From contig CAMAYC010000017.1 of the NCBI GenBank assembly GCA_945862125.1, forward strand, positions 1-55,662: a stretch of 55,662 nucleotides of DNA. The letters run 5' to 3'. This document shows, one piece after another, positions 18,901-27,697 of this stretch. The DNA comes from Reyranella massiliensis 521 (GTDB taxonomy: Bacteria > Pseudomonadota > Alphaproteobacteria > Reyranellales > Reyranellaceae). The notes under the pieces are model-generated. The model had not been told where the DNA came from and ran no database searches. It saw only the letters and a program-made list of their open reading frames with translations. A program made the position numbers and the translations under genes. Within the stretch, counting starts at the first letter, position 1, and each line of letters begins with the position of its first letter.

Positions 18901-19304
18901 CCGAACCGCACGCCGTATTCCGCGGCGATAGCCGCAATGGCCGGTGGTGCGAGCGGCGCCGTCTTGGCGGCACGGTCGAAGTGGCGGAACATCTCCGCCG
19001 CCTGAAGACCGGGCGTGGCAACGACGATCAGGCGCACCACTTGCGCCGTGTCGTTGCGATAGCCGTGCAATTCGCCGCGGGCAAAGGACGCGCTGGCGCC
19101 GGCCGGACACTTGCTCTCGCCCGCCTCGCCGATCAGCGTCAGCTCGCCGTCCACGACAAACAGCATCTCATCGTCGGACTCGTGACGATGGGGCGGCACG
19201 AAATAGCCCGGCGGGATCGGGTGGTCCGCCACGAACGCCGCGACGGTGCCGCCGTCGGTCTTGACGATCATCGGCGCGCCCAGAACATCGAGTGTCTCGC
19301 TCAT
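18897..19304 (-). CDS. Cupin domain-containing protein
   Basis: 135 residues from ATG 19304. It is a single cupin barrel with metal-ligand histidines in PPHRHESDDEMLFVVDGELT (motif 1) and ARGELHGYRND (motif 2). The motif resembles dioxygenase and quercetinase-like cupins. It is divergent from a LysR gene, with an inverted repeat in the shared promoter, so its expression is probably controlled by that regulator. Substrate unknown. Confidence 0.83.
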   Translation of the reverse strand: MSETLDVLGAPMIVKTDGGTVAAFVADHPIPPGYFVPPHRHESDDEMLFVVDGELTLIGEAGESKCPAGASASFARGELHGYRNDTAQVVRLIVVATPGLQAAEMFRHFDRAAKTAPLAPPAIAAIAAEYGVRFG

Positions 19305-19379
19305 CGCTTCCTCCAGATTGAAGACAGTCCAGCAATAGGCGCGAGGCGGTTCCACGTGGAGATGCTGGTTCTGGACAGG

Positions 19380-19399
19380 TTGTTCGGTCTGGCGAACAA
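19380..19399. promoter_or_regulatory. Inverted repeat TTGTTCG-N6-CGAACAA between cupin and lysR
   Basis: Perfect 7-bp arms with a 6-bp centre, ending 8 bp before the LysR start and lying about 75 bp from the divergent cupin start. Position and symmetry fit a LysR-type autoregulatory site. Confidence 0.45.
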
Positions 19400-19406
19400 T
19401 ACCGGC

Positions 19407-20294
19407 ATGGAAGCCTTCACGGGGATCGAAGCCTTCGCCCGCGTCGTCGAGACCGGCAGTTTCACCGCCGCTGCCCAGGCACTGCAGAGCGCCAAGTCGT
19501 CGGTCAGCGAGACCGTGCGCGCGCTCGAGGAACGCATGGGCGTCCGCCTGCTCGACCGCACGACGCGCCGCGTGCATCCGACCGAAGCCGGGACGGCCTT
19601 CTACCGTCATTGCCGGCGCCTGCTCGACGACCTCGCCCTCGCCCGCAGCGAAGCCCAGGCGGCACACAAGGAGCCGGCCGGCCGGCTGCGCATCGCCGCC
19701 CCCGACGGTTTTGCCGAGCGCTACATCGTTCCCGGGCTGCCGACATTCCTGACCGCCTATCCGACAATCGAGATCGAGCTGATCGCGGGCACCGCGGCAC
19801 TGCGGCTGGTCGAGGAAGGCATCGACCTTGCCATACGCATTGTCGAGAAACCGGAACCCACCCTCGTCGTGCGCCGCATTGCCACCTCGCGCGTGGTCAT
19901 CGTCGCGGCACCCGGTTACCTCGCCCAGCACGGCATGCCGCGGAAGCCTCACGACATCCTCGGCCATCGGCTGATCGGCTTCGCGCCGCTCGCCTGGCGC
20001 GACACCTGGCGCATCGGCAAGGAGGCGATCGTCGTGCAGCCGCGACTACTCACGAACAGTTCCGAGTCGCTGAGGACAGCAGTGTTGGCGGGACTTGGCC
20101 TCGCGGCGGTTCCCGAATGGCTGGTCGCCGACGCCCTGATCGCAGGCCAACTCATGCGCGTGTTGGCCGGGCACGAAACCCCGTCGGGCGGCATCTATGC
20201 GGTCTATCCCACCAACCGCCTGCTTACACCCAAGATCCGCGCCTTCGTCGACCACACCGTGCGCGACCTGCGGGCGCGAGGCCTACCCCGGTAG
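19407..20294 (+). CDS. LysR family transcriptional regulator
   Basis: 295 residues. The winged HTH (GSFTAAAQALQSAKSSVSET, about 16-35) is followed by the CrgA/AaeR-type effector domain (DGFAERYIVPGLPTFLTAYP, then DLAIRI). ATG 19407 fits the homology; the longer frame upstream is antisense to the cupin and LysR genes. The gene probably regulates the divergent cupin. It ends 12 bp inside the convergent methyltransferase gene. Confidence 0.87.
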   Translation: MEAFTGIEAFARVVETGSFTAAAQALQSAKSSVSETVRALEERMGVRLLDRTTRRVHPTEAGTAFYRHCRRLLDDLALARSEAQAAHKEPAGRLRIAAPDGFAERYIVPGLPTFLTAYPTIEIELIAGTAALRLVEEGIDLAIRIVEKPEPTLVVRRIATSRVVIVAAPGYLAQHGMPRKPHDILGHRLIGFAPLAWRDTWRIGKEAIVVQPRLLTNSSESLRTAVLAGLGLAAVPEWLVADALIAGQLMRVLAGHETPSGGIYAVYPTNRLLTPKIRAFVDHTVRDLRARGLPR

Positions 20295-21188
20295 CAGGAA
20301 CGTGAGCTCGTGCTTGTTGTGGTGAAGATGCAGCAGCCGTGCTCCGGGAATCGCCGCGAATGCCGCAGCGGAGTCATGGTCGGTCTCACCCTGGAATTTC
20401 AGCGTGCAGACGAAGTTCTTCACCAGTCCCGAGGCGCGCCAGCGCTCGACCAGCGCCAGCAGGCGCGCGGGATAGCAGACGATGTCGGAAAACAGCCAAT
20501 CGACCGGGCCGACGCTCGCCGGATCGAGGCCGAAGGCACTTTCGCCGCGCCAGGCGACGCCGGGCATTGCCGCCACTTTGGGATCGAGTGGCGCCTTGTC
20601 GATCGCGATCACGCCGGCGCCGAGTTTTGCCAGCACATAGGTCCAGCCGCCGGGCGAGGCGCCGAGGTCGAGGCAGCGTTCGCCGGGCTGCGGCCAACGT
20701 CCCGCCCTCACCAGCGCCTCCCAGAGTTTCAGGTAGGCACGGTTGGGCGGCCCGTCGCGATCCTCGACGAAGGCCACCTCGCCATTGGGAAACGGCGCGC
20801 TGCAGCGTGCAGCCGCCAGCAACCGGTCGGGCGCCAGCAAAGTCCAGGAGCCCAACGGCGCCGTGGGTGCCGCGGCGGGAAAGACGATCGGCTTGGCCGA
20901 AACGTGCGGCAGCTTTTCCTGAATGAGGGCGGCACGACGGTGATGCAGCGGCGCGTACATCGCCCAGTTACGCTGGATATCGCGCAGCGCCTTGGCAGCG
21001 GAGCCGATCGAGGCCACCGGCAGCTCGATGCAGTCGCGCCAGATATTGGCCGACCAGGCCGCGGGCACAGCCGATCCGTCGGTGATGAGGAGCCGGCCGT
21101 GCTCGGCCGATGGCACGACGCCGTGACGCTGCAGCTCTTCCCGGAGTTGCGTTTCGAGTCCGTCGACGGCGAGATAGGCGGTCGTCAC
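20283..21188 (-). CDS. SAM-dependent methyltransferase, RlmM-like (23S rRNA 2'-O-ribose type)
   Basis: 301 residues. The C-terminal half is an FtsJ/RrmJ-like Rossmann methyltransferase: SAM motif CLDLGASPGGWTYVL near residue 170, acidic loop DWLFSDIVCYP, and the conserved lysine and glutamate in LKFQGETDHD, giving a K-D-K-E-type active site. The N-terminal part resembles the THUMP-like region of RlmM. Likely role: 2'-O-methylation of a cytidine in 23S rRNA. It overlaps the TPR gene by 4 bp (ATGA). Confidence 0.8.
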   Translation of the reverse strand: MTTAYLAVDGLETQLREELQRHGVVPSAEHGRLLITDGSAVPAAWSANIWRDCIELPVASIGSAAKALRDIQRNWAMYAPLHHRRAALIQEKLPHVSAKPIVFPAAAPTAPLGSWTLLAPDRLLAAARCSAPFPNGEVAFVEDRDGPPNRAYLKLWEALVRAGRWPQPGERCLDLGASPGGWTYVLAKLGAGVIAIDKAPLDPKVAAMPGVAWRGESAFGLDPASVGPVDWLFSDIVCYPARLLALVERWRASGLVKNFVCTLKFQGETDHDSAAAFAAIPGARLLHLHHNKHELTFLLPG

Positions 21189-22519
21189 GCCGGAGCCGGC
21201 AGAGCACGAGCCCTCTTGAACAGCGCCTCGCTCGCGGGGCTTGCCGGCTTGGCCAGCCGGCGCTCTGCCGTCAGGGCCCGGGCGAGCGACGTATCGCCGG
21301 CGCGGAACGCCGCTTCGATCAGCGTGAGGTCGAGCAGGTCGCGCTGGGCGTGGCTGCCGCCGAAACGGTAAGCATCGGGCAATACCCGCAACAGCAACTC
21401 GGTCGACCGCTTGAAGTCGCCATCAGCGAATGCTTTGAAGGCCCGCGACACCGGCAGGCCGACGTCGCGCGTGAAGGTCGCATTGTCGCCCGGCCCCGCC
21501 GCCGCGCGCTCCATGGCGTCGAACGTCGCGGCCAGCCGGTCCGTCTCACCGCCTCGGATCAGCGCCAGCACGGCATGGATGTCGCTGAAGGCATAGAAGC
21601 CCGCACCGGCCTCACCCAGCGCCGCCCAGTTGTGCGCCACCGACTGCCAGCGATCGCCGACGTCGACGCCGCGCAGATCCAACCTCCACAACAACGCCGA
21701 GGCATCGATCAGGTTCAAAATGAGCGTCGACTTGTCGCCGTGGATCGGCCCGTCGAACAGCGCCAATGTCTCGTCAATCTCACCGAGGTCGAGATGGAAC
21801 AGCGCCGCATGCCACCAGCTATGGACGGCGGAAAAGCTGTCGCGGGTCCAGCGGTCCGTATCGTCGAGCATCCAGGCGAGCCCGTCGCGATGACGGCACT
21901 GCATTTCCAGCACGTGCGCCACGGCATGCTGCGCCCAGCCGTCGCGCGGCTGCAATTCGATCGCACGCTTGCCCTGGCGCTCGGCCCGGTCGTAGTCGCC
22001 GCATTCCTCCAGCCCGAACGAATGCATGCCGAGGAGTGCGTGATAGCCCGGCCTGTCCTCGGTCCAGTCCGGAAGGGCGCGCGCGACGCGGTCGCGCAGG
22101 AGCCGCGCCTCGCCGGTGAAGAAATCGAGCAGATGGCCGACCTGAAGCGCCAGCAAGTCGCGCGGATGATCGATCGACACACGCTGCAGCGCCTGCGCGG
22201 CGCCATGCCATTGCCCGTCCAGCAGCAAACCGAGCGCCGCGAAGTGCCCACGCTCGCGCGCCGTCGTCACCAATGAAGCCGCCTGCGCATGGCTCGCGCG
22301 CGCCACGACGAAGCCCGCTGGCTCCGTGCCCAGCACGTTCAGCCAGCCCTTAAGGACATGCGCCATGGCGAAGCCCGGGGAACCTGCAATGGCAGCATCG
22401 GCCTCGGCCTGGGGATCGCCGATGTAACACAGGAAGAGATCGCATCCGTGCTCGTAACGGTCGTGCGACTGCGGTGTGGCGCCCGTCAGGACGATGCCTT
22501 CGCGATCGTGGACCGTCAT
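21185..22519 (-). CDS. TTC38/StaR-like tetratricopeptide repeat protein
   Basis: 444 residues of helical repeats with no signal peptide. Landmarks are FAMAHVLKGWLNVLGT near residue 50, WTEDRPGYHALLGMHSFGLEECGDYDRAE and a strongly conserved-looking HSWWHAALFHLDLGEIDETLALFD stretch. The pattern fits the TTC38/StaR-like TPR family, whose biochemical role is unclear. A second, shorter member starts at 54805. Translationally coupled to the RlmM-like gene. Confidence 0.75.
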   Translation of the reverse strand: MTVHDREGIVLTGATPQSHDRYEHGCDLFLCYIGDPQAEADAAIAGSPGFAMAHVLKGWLNVLGTEPAGFVVARASHAQAASLVTTARERGHFAALGLLLDGQWHGAAQALQRVSIDHPRDLLALQVGHLLDFFTGEARLLRDRVARALPDWTEDRPGYHALLGMHSFGLEECGDYDRAERQGKRAIELQPRDGWAQHAVAHVLEMQCRHRDGLAWMLDDTDRWTRDSFSAVHSWWHAALFHLDLGEIDETLALFDGPIHGDKSTLILNLIDASALLWRLDLRGVDVGDRWQSVAHNWAALGEAGAGFYAFSDIHAVLALIRGGETDRLAATFDAMERAAAGPGDNATFTRDVGLPVSRAFKAFADGDFKRSTELLLRVLPDAYRFGGSHAQRDLLDLTLIEAAFRAGDTSLARALTAERRLAKPASPASEALFKRARALPAPA

Positions 22520-22630
22520 CGGCGGGCTCCGTGCGAACTTTGAATTTTTTCAACCCCACTGTAACAGACTGGCCACAGCCGTTCTGACAAACCTCATGAT
22601 AGCGTTCCGCACTTAATGGAGGTCGATGTG

Positions 22631-23233
22631 ATGTTCAACAAGAGACGCTTGATTGCCCTGACCGTAGCCAGCTCGTTCGTGGCCGGCACTTTCGTGGCTG
22701 CCGCCAGCGCCTTCGCCCAGGGCACCACGCCGATCGTCGGTATTTCGACCGTCACCACCTATTCCGTGGACGGGCGCATCACCGCCATCGATCCCACCAC
22801 GCGCACAGTCACGCTCACGCTGCCCAGCGGCGCCACCGTCAACCGCAAGGTGACCGACGCCGTGCAGAACCTCGGCATCGTCAAGGTCGGCGACGACGTG
22901 TTCGTGGGCTACGAGGAGAAGCTGAGTTTCGTGCTGTCCGGACCCAACGCCCGGCCGCCGCGCGATCGCGACAGCAGTGTCGTCGTCGGCACCTCGGGCC
23001 CGCAGTCCGCGGCCGGCGTTGGCGCCAGCCAGATGGTCGCCAACTGGTGGGTCGTCGGCGTCGATGCCGGCGCGGGCACGCTCTCTCTCGTCAATCCGGC
23101 CGGCGGTCAGGTCCGCACCTACAACGTGGTCACGCCGGAAGGCCGCGCCCAGTTGCCGCGCGTGAAGACCGGCGATTACCTGACGGCTGTCGACAGCCTG
23201 ATCCTGGTGGTCTCGATCACCCCGAAGAAGTAG
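22631..23233 (+). CDS. Small secreted beta-rich protein
   Basis: 200 residues from ATG 22631, chosen because GGAGG lies eight bases upstream. A signal peptide (core ALTVASSFVAGTFVAAASAFA) ends near residue 29. The mature part has two similar beta units (GRITAIDPTTRTVTLTLPSG and VVGVDAGAGTLSLVNPAG), suggesting an OB-like or DUF5666-like fold. Probably periplasmic; function unknown. It ends 19 bp before the convergent MpaB-type gene. Confidence 0.7.
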   Translation: MFNKRRLIALTVASSFVAGTFVAAASAFAQGTTPIVGISTVTTYSVDGRITAIDPTTRTVTLTLPSGATVNRKVTDAVQNLGIVKVGDDVFVGYEEKLSFVLSGPNARPPRDRDSSVVVGTSGPQSAAGVGASQMVANWWVVGVDAGAGTLSLVNPAGGQVRTYNVVTPEGRAQLPRVKTGDYLTAVDSLILVVSITPKK

Positions 23234-23242
23234 CGAGCTCCC

Positions 23243-23266
23243 CGCCGGCGCCTCAGGGCGCCGGCG
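23243..23266. terminator. Bidirectional hairpin between convergent genes
   Basis: A perfect 10-bp stem (CGCCGGCGCC / GGCGCCGGCG) with a TCAG loop begins 10 bp after the secreted-protein stop and overlaps the 3' end of the convergent oxygenase gene. No T-run is present. Confidence 0.45.
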
Positions 23267-24449
23267 TCCCGGGCTTGTATTTGGCGAGCGCTTCCAGGCG
23301 CTCGGGGGCGCTCACCACATGCGTGCCCACCGGCACGACGCCCAGCGCCGCATTGCCTCGCGCCAGCTTCGCGATCGCGCGCGCAGCCGCCTGGCCACGA
23401 TCGACGCCGCGCAATTTGGCGAACGCTTCGGAAATCCGCACCGCCGGCTTGTAGACCAAGGGCAGGATATGACCCGCCTGGGTCCACGGAATCTTCAGCT
23501 TCTGGCCGACCTCCCAGCCGAGCAGCCAGTAAGTGGCGCCGCGCAGCATCCAGAGCTGAAACCGGCGCATCGGTGCCGACGGATTGCCGACGCCGGCGAC
23601 CGCCTCCAGCGTGGTCGCGGCAAGCGCGATGCCGTCGGCGTCCGGCTCCGGATTGGTCAGCATCCAGAGATCCCAGTAGCGCCCGCAATCGTTCTCGTTG
23701 ACGTAGGGCAGCAGGGCCTTCTCGACGCCCAGCAGCGCCGCCGTGTGGCGCCAGAAGAGAAAGTAGCCTTCCTTCTCCTCGGCGGTGAACCAGTAGCCCA
23801 TGCGCTGCAGGCTATCGATCATGAGCTTGCTGAAGCCCACGACCTGAAAGAAGAGATCGCCCTGGTTGATCGGCTCGCCCCAGGCCGCACGATCCCAAGC
23901 CCCCGAGCCGCGCGCCATGCGCCGCACGAAGGCGTGGATCAGGCGGACATGCAAAGTCGTCTTGTAGCCGTCCTGGCCGGCACGCAGCCCGCCCGGCCGG
24001 TGCAGTTCGATCCACCAGGCATTGGTCTGCGCCAGCCGGTGAATCGTCTGTTGCTGCAAGCTGCCTGTCATCAACAGCGGCTTCATCGCCGGCGGCGACC
24101 AGTAGTCGATCGTCAGCGAGGCGCATTGCAGCACCAGCCCGGCGCTCTCGCCGGCCCGGGCGACCGCAGCGCTTCCGCGCTCCATCTTTTCCCGGTCCTC
24201 GGGCTTGGGCTCAGGCGGCAGCGAGGCGAGCAGCGCCGCCAGTTCCTGCGGCGCGTCGGGCACCGCGGCGATGCCCTGTTCAAGGGCCTTCAGCACCATC
24301 GGCCACCAGCGGCCGTGGAACGGATGCAACGCCTCGACCGCGGCATCGGCCAACGGATCGGCGTGCATGATGGCCGCAGCATAGGTCCCCGCCAGGACCC
24401 CGTGCCGGCGCGACGCTTCGGCGCCGTTGAGAATGCGGCTCTTTGACAT
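23253..24449 (-). CDS. Oxygenase MpaB family protein (DUF2236, latex-clearing-protein-like)
   Basis: 398 residues, mostly helical. The segment YKTTLHVRLIHAFVRRM (about residues 160-176) matches the conserved K-T-T...H region of latex-clearing proteins and the MpaB family, where a histidine binds haem. INQGDLFFQVVGFS is the second family motif. These proteins are haem-b dioxygenases that cleave isoprenoid or aromatic side chains. No signal peptide is evident, so it is probably cytoplasmic or membrane-associated. ATG 24449 has GGAGG upstream. Divergent from the CoxL-like gene. Confidence 0.8.
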   Translation of the reverse strand: MSKSRILNGAEASRRHGVLAGTYAAAIMHADPLADAAVEALHPFHGRWWPMVLKALEQGIAAVPDAPQELAALLASLPPEPKPEDREKMERGSAAVARAGESAGLVLQCASLTIDYWSPPAMKPLLMTGSLQQQTIHRLAQTNAWWIELHRPGGLRAGQDGYKTTLHVRLIHAFVRRMARGSGAWDRAAWGEPINQGDLFFQVVGFSKLMIDSLQRMGYWFTAEEKEGYFLFWRHTAALLGVEKALLPYVNENDCGRYWDLWMLTNPEPDADGIALAATTLEAVAGVGNPSAPMRRFQLWMLRGATYWLLGWEVGQKLKIPWTQAGHILPLVYKPAVRISEAFAKLRGVDRGQAAARAIAKLARGNAALGVVPVGTHVVSAPERLEALAKYKPGTPAP

Positions 24450-24552
24450 TCATTGCCTCCTGCGGGGCAGCAGATACCACCCTTTTTGTCCCTGTACACG
24501 GTGGTTTGGAGCCGCTTCCATGCGCTAACCTGCGGACAAAGCGGAGGAAATC

Positions 24553-26907
24553 ATGGCGAAGTTCGGAATCGGACAATCGGTACGCAGGGTCGAGGATCCG
24601 CGCCTCCTGACGGGTGGCGGGCGCTATACCGACGACACCAAGTTGAACGCACCGGCGCTCCGCGCCTATGTGCTTCGCTCGCCGCACGCCCATGCCGACA
24701 TCACCCATCTCGACACCACGGCCGCCAAGGCGGCGCCAGGCGTCCACCTGGTGCTGACCGGCGAGGACGTGAAGAAGGCGGGCTTCGGCGACCTGCCCTG
24801 CCTGGTGCCGATCGAGAACCGCGACGGCACGCAGCGCGCCGACACGCCGCGCCCGATGCTGGCGCAGGGCCGCGTCCGCCATGTCGGCGACCCCGTCGCG
24901 CTGGTCGTGGCCGACACGCTCGAGCAGGCCAAGGACGCCTCGGAACTGATCGAGGTCGACTACGAGGCCCGCCCGCACACCGTCGGCACCTACGAATCGG
25001 CGCAGCCCGGCGCGCCGCTGGTCCACGATCACATCAAGAACAACATCGTGTTCGACTGGGAGATGGGCGACCGCGCCAAAACCGATGCCGCCTTCGCCAA
25101 GGCCGACAAGATCGTGAAGCTGCAGATCGTCAACAACCGGCTGATCGTGAACTCGATGGAGCCGCGCGGCGCCATCTGCGAATACGATCCCAAGGACGAC
25201 CGCTCGACCCTGTGGGTGTCGTCGCAGGGCGTCAGCGTCATCCGCCCGGTGCTGGCCGAGATGGTGCTCAAGATCGGCCTCGCCAAGCTGCGTCTGCGCA
25301 CCGGCGACGTCGGCGGCGGCTTTGGCATGAAGATCTTCGTCCACCCGGAATATCCGATGGTGGTCTGGGCCTCGCGCCTGCTCAAGAAGACGGTGAAGTG
25401 GATTCCCGACCGCCAGGAGGCGTTCCAGTCCGACGTCCAGGGCCGCGACCATGTCTCGATGGCCGAGATGGCGCTCGACAAGGACTGCCGCTTCATCGGC
25501 TGCCGCATCACGACCTACGCGGCACTCGGCGCCTATCTCAGCCACTTCAGCGCCTTCATCCCCACCATGGCGGGCACCAGCATGCTGGCCGGCCTCTACC
25601 AGACGCTCGCGATCTACGTGAACGTGAAGGGCGTGATGACCAACACCGTGCCGACCGATGCCTATCGCGGCGCCGGCCGGCCCGAGGCCGCCTATCTGCT
25701 CGAACGCTTCGTCGATCACATCGCGCGCGAGACCGGCCTCAGCCCCGACGAGATCCGCAAGCGCAACCTCGTAAAGCCCGACCAGATCCCGTGGAACACC
25801 GCGCTAGGCGACACCTACGACTCGGGCGACTTCGACAACGTCATGCGCAAGGGCATGGACAAGGCCGACTGGAAGGGCTTCCCCGCCCGCCGCGCCGCCG
25901 CCCTCGCCAAGGGCAAGTGGCGCGGCATCGGCATGGCGACCTATGTCGAGAAATGCTCCGGCGCCCCGGCCGAATCGGCCATCGCCAAGTTCAACAGCGA
26001 CGACACCGTCTCCGTCTATCTCGGCAGCCAGACCAACGGCCAGGGCCAGGAGACGGCGATGACGCAGATCATGTCGGCCCGGCTCGGAATCGATTCGGAG
26101 CGCATCCGCATCGTGCAGGGCGACAGCGACACGACGCCCGAGGGCATGACCGGCGGCAGCCGCTCGGTCGCGGTGGCGGGCGCCGCGGTGATGGGCGTGG
26201 CCGACAGGATCATCGCCAAGGGCAAGCTGGTCGCGGCCTCCGCCATGGAGGCGAGCGCCGGCGACGTCGACTACACCGACGGCACCTTCCGCATCGTCGG
26301 CACCGACCGCACCATGAGCCTGTTTGACGTCGCCCGCGCGGCGCTCGACCCGCGGCATGTGCCCAAGGACGACAAGGGCGACGCCACCCCCGGCCTCGAC
26401 GACGAGTTCACGCGCACGCCCGACTTCAGCACCTTCCCCAACGGCTGCCATATCTGCGAGCTCGAGATCGACCCCGACACCGGCACCTTGGAGATCGTGA
26501 ACTACAACGTCATGGACGATTTCGGCATGGCGCTGAACCCGCTCCTGCTGATGGGCCAGATCCACGGCGGCATCGGCCAGGGCGTGGGCCAGGCGCTCAT
26601 GGAAAAGACCATCTACGACAAGGACTCCGGCCAGCTCGTGAGCGGCAGCTTCATGGACTACGCCCTGCCGCGCGCCGACGTGGTGCCCTACGTCAACTTC
26701 GACATGCACAACAGCCTCTGCACCACCAATCCGCTGGGCGCCAAGGGGGCGGGCGAAGCGGGCGCCATCGGCGCGCCGCCCGCCGTGGTGAACGCCATCG
26801 TCGACGCGATCTACCCGCACACCGGGATCAAGCACGTCGACATGCCGGTGACGGCGGCCAGCTTGTGGGCCGCGATCAAGGCGACCAGGGAGAAGAAGGC
26901 GGCGTAG
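24553..26907 (+). CDS. Xanthine dehydrogenase family molybdopterin-binding subunit (CoxL form II-like)
   Basis: 784 residues, complete. N-terminal GQSVRRVEDPRLLTGGGRYTDD is typical of CoxL-type subunits. The active-site loop reads AYRGAGR (about 370-376), the form II signature rather than the AYRCSFR of true CO dehydrogenase. The catalytic glutamate is in GAKGAGEAGAIGAPP near the C-terminus. It would hydroxylate an aldehyde or N-heterocycle at a Mo-pterin centre in the cytoplasm. No CoxM or CoxS genes adjoin it, so its partners may be those encoded at 29170-30539 or elsewhere. GGAGG precedes the ATG. Confidence 0.9.
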   Translation: MAKFGIGQSVRRVEDPRLLTGGGRYTDDTKLNAPALRAYVLRSPHAHADITHLDTTAAKAAPGVHLVLTGEDVKKAGFGDLPCLVPIENRDGTQRADTPRPMLAQGRVRHVGDPVALVVADTLEQAKDASELIEVDYEARPHTVGTYESAQPGAPLVHDHIKNNIVFDWEMGDRAKTDAAFAKADKIVKLQIVNNRLIVNSMEPRGAICEYDPKDDRSTLWVSSQGVSVIRPVLAEMVLKIGLAKLRLRTGDVGGGFGMKIFVHPEYPMVVWASRLLKKTVKWIPDRQEAFQSDVQGRDHVSMAEMALDKDCRFIGCRITTYAALGAYLSHFSAFIPTMAGTSMLAGLYQTLAIYVNVKGVMTNTVPTDAYRGAGRPEAAYLLERFVDHIARETGLSPDEIRKRNLVKPDQIPWNTALGDTYDSGDFDNVMRKGMDKADWKGFPARRAAALAKGKWRGIGMATYVEKCSGAPAESAIAKFNSDDTVSVYLGSQTNGQGQETAMTQIMSARLGIDSERIRIVQGDSDTTPEGMTGGSRSVAVAGAAVMGVADRIIAKGKLVAASAMEASAGDVDYTDGTFRIVGTDRTMSLFDVARAALDPRHVPKDDKGDATPGLDDEFTRTPDFSTFPNGCHICELEIDPDTGTLEIVNYNVMDDFGMALNPLLLMGQIHGGIGQGVGQALMEKTIYDKDSGQLVSGSFMDYALPRADVVPYVNFDMHNSLCTTNPLGAKGAGEAGAIGAPPAVVNAIVDAIYPHTGIKHVDMPVTAASLWAAIKATREKKAA

Positions 26908-27437
26908 CTATCCATGCCGAGGCCTTTGCCGACACCCCGGTGTCGGGAAAATCCTGTCGGAAAATTCAAGGCGTTGATCGGCAAGGCTTTTTGCTGGCCG
27001 TTGTCCGACACCCGCGTGTCGAAGAATGCGAACCGTGTCGGAAAACCTCCTCACGCCGTGCATCCACCTGCCGCAGCACGGCCTCTCATCCTCCAGGAAT
27101 CGTCCCCAGCGGGCGCGCCGGGCGGGGCATGGTCGAAGATTCAAGCGCCGCCCCTCGGATCGGCGATCTGAGCTAAGAATCGGAAGGTGGATGTCGGGCC
27201 TTTGCGGGCAGGCCTCGTGCGACGATAACAAAAATCTAAGACGAATCCTGCTGAACCTGTGAATCGCCTATCGCATTCCTGCCTCGCGCATTTCACTGGG
27301 CTGCTGGCAATGCAAGCACGGGGGAGTGGGTTGCGCCTCAAGCCCCCTTCGAGCCCTATCGAACTCCAATGCCAGCGCTTCCTCGGCAAGTCGCTATCGG
27401 CACACAAGCAAAGGGCTGTCGCCAATTGAGGCGGCCT
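26908..27437. other. 530-bp region without a supported gene
   Basis: Reading frames here are short, have no ribosome binding sites and resemble nothing known. It holds two copies of a CCGACAC-N4-GTGTCGg hairpin, at 26929-26946 and about 27007-27023, plus further TGTCGGAAAA stretches, and then runs into an Hsp20 remnant. It looks like degenerating DNA. Confidence 0.55.
26929..26946. terminator. Hairpin after the CoxL-like gene
   Basis: CCGACACC-CC-GGTGTCGG, 22 bp after the stop codon, without a following T-run. A close copy occurs about 75 bp downstream. Confidence 0.4.
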
Positions 27438-27625
27438 TCACGGTGATTTCCTGTCCGCTTTCTGCGCTTGCGGTGTCTTCGGCAGCGTCACCGTAAGAAC
27501 ACCTTTTTTGAACGAGGCCTCGACCTTGTCCCTGTCCACGCCCTCGGGCAGGGCAAAGCTGTGTTCGAAGGAGCCGAAGCTGCGCTCGTGGAGATAGTAG
27601 TCCTTCTCCCGCACATGGTCGCGCG
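27438..27625 (-). pseudogene. Hsp20 small heat-shock protein, C-terminal fragment
   Basis: Reading the minus strand back from the stop at 27438-27440 gives about 57 residues that fit the second half of an alpha-crystallin domain and tail: REKDYYLHERSFGSFEHSF, LPEGVDRDKVEASF, then KKGVLTVTLPKTPQAQ. The N-terminal half of the domain is absent. Upstream of the fragment the sequence becomes the leader of the next plus-strand gene. There is no plausible start with a ribosome binding site, so this is a truncated remnant rather than a working gene. Confidence 0.75.
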
Positions 27626-27697
27626 ATTGCAGTGCCGTTGTTGCCGACCCATGCCGCCTGCCCCTAGGCTCCCGGTCAAAAGGGAGCCTCCGCCAGC

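Noticed and set aside
24553..26907. Calling the solo large subunit a true carbon monoxide dehydrogenase
   Set aside because: The active-site loop is AYRGAGR, not the AYRCSFR of form I CoxL, so CO oxidation is not supported.
27141..27425. Minus-strand frame of 94 codons in the gap after the CoxL-like gene
   Set aside because: No ribosome binding site, no recognisable domain, and codon use unlike neighbouring genes.
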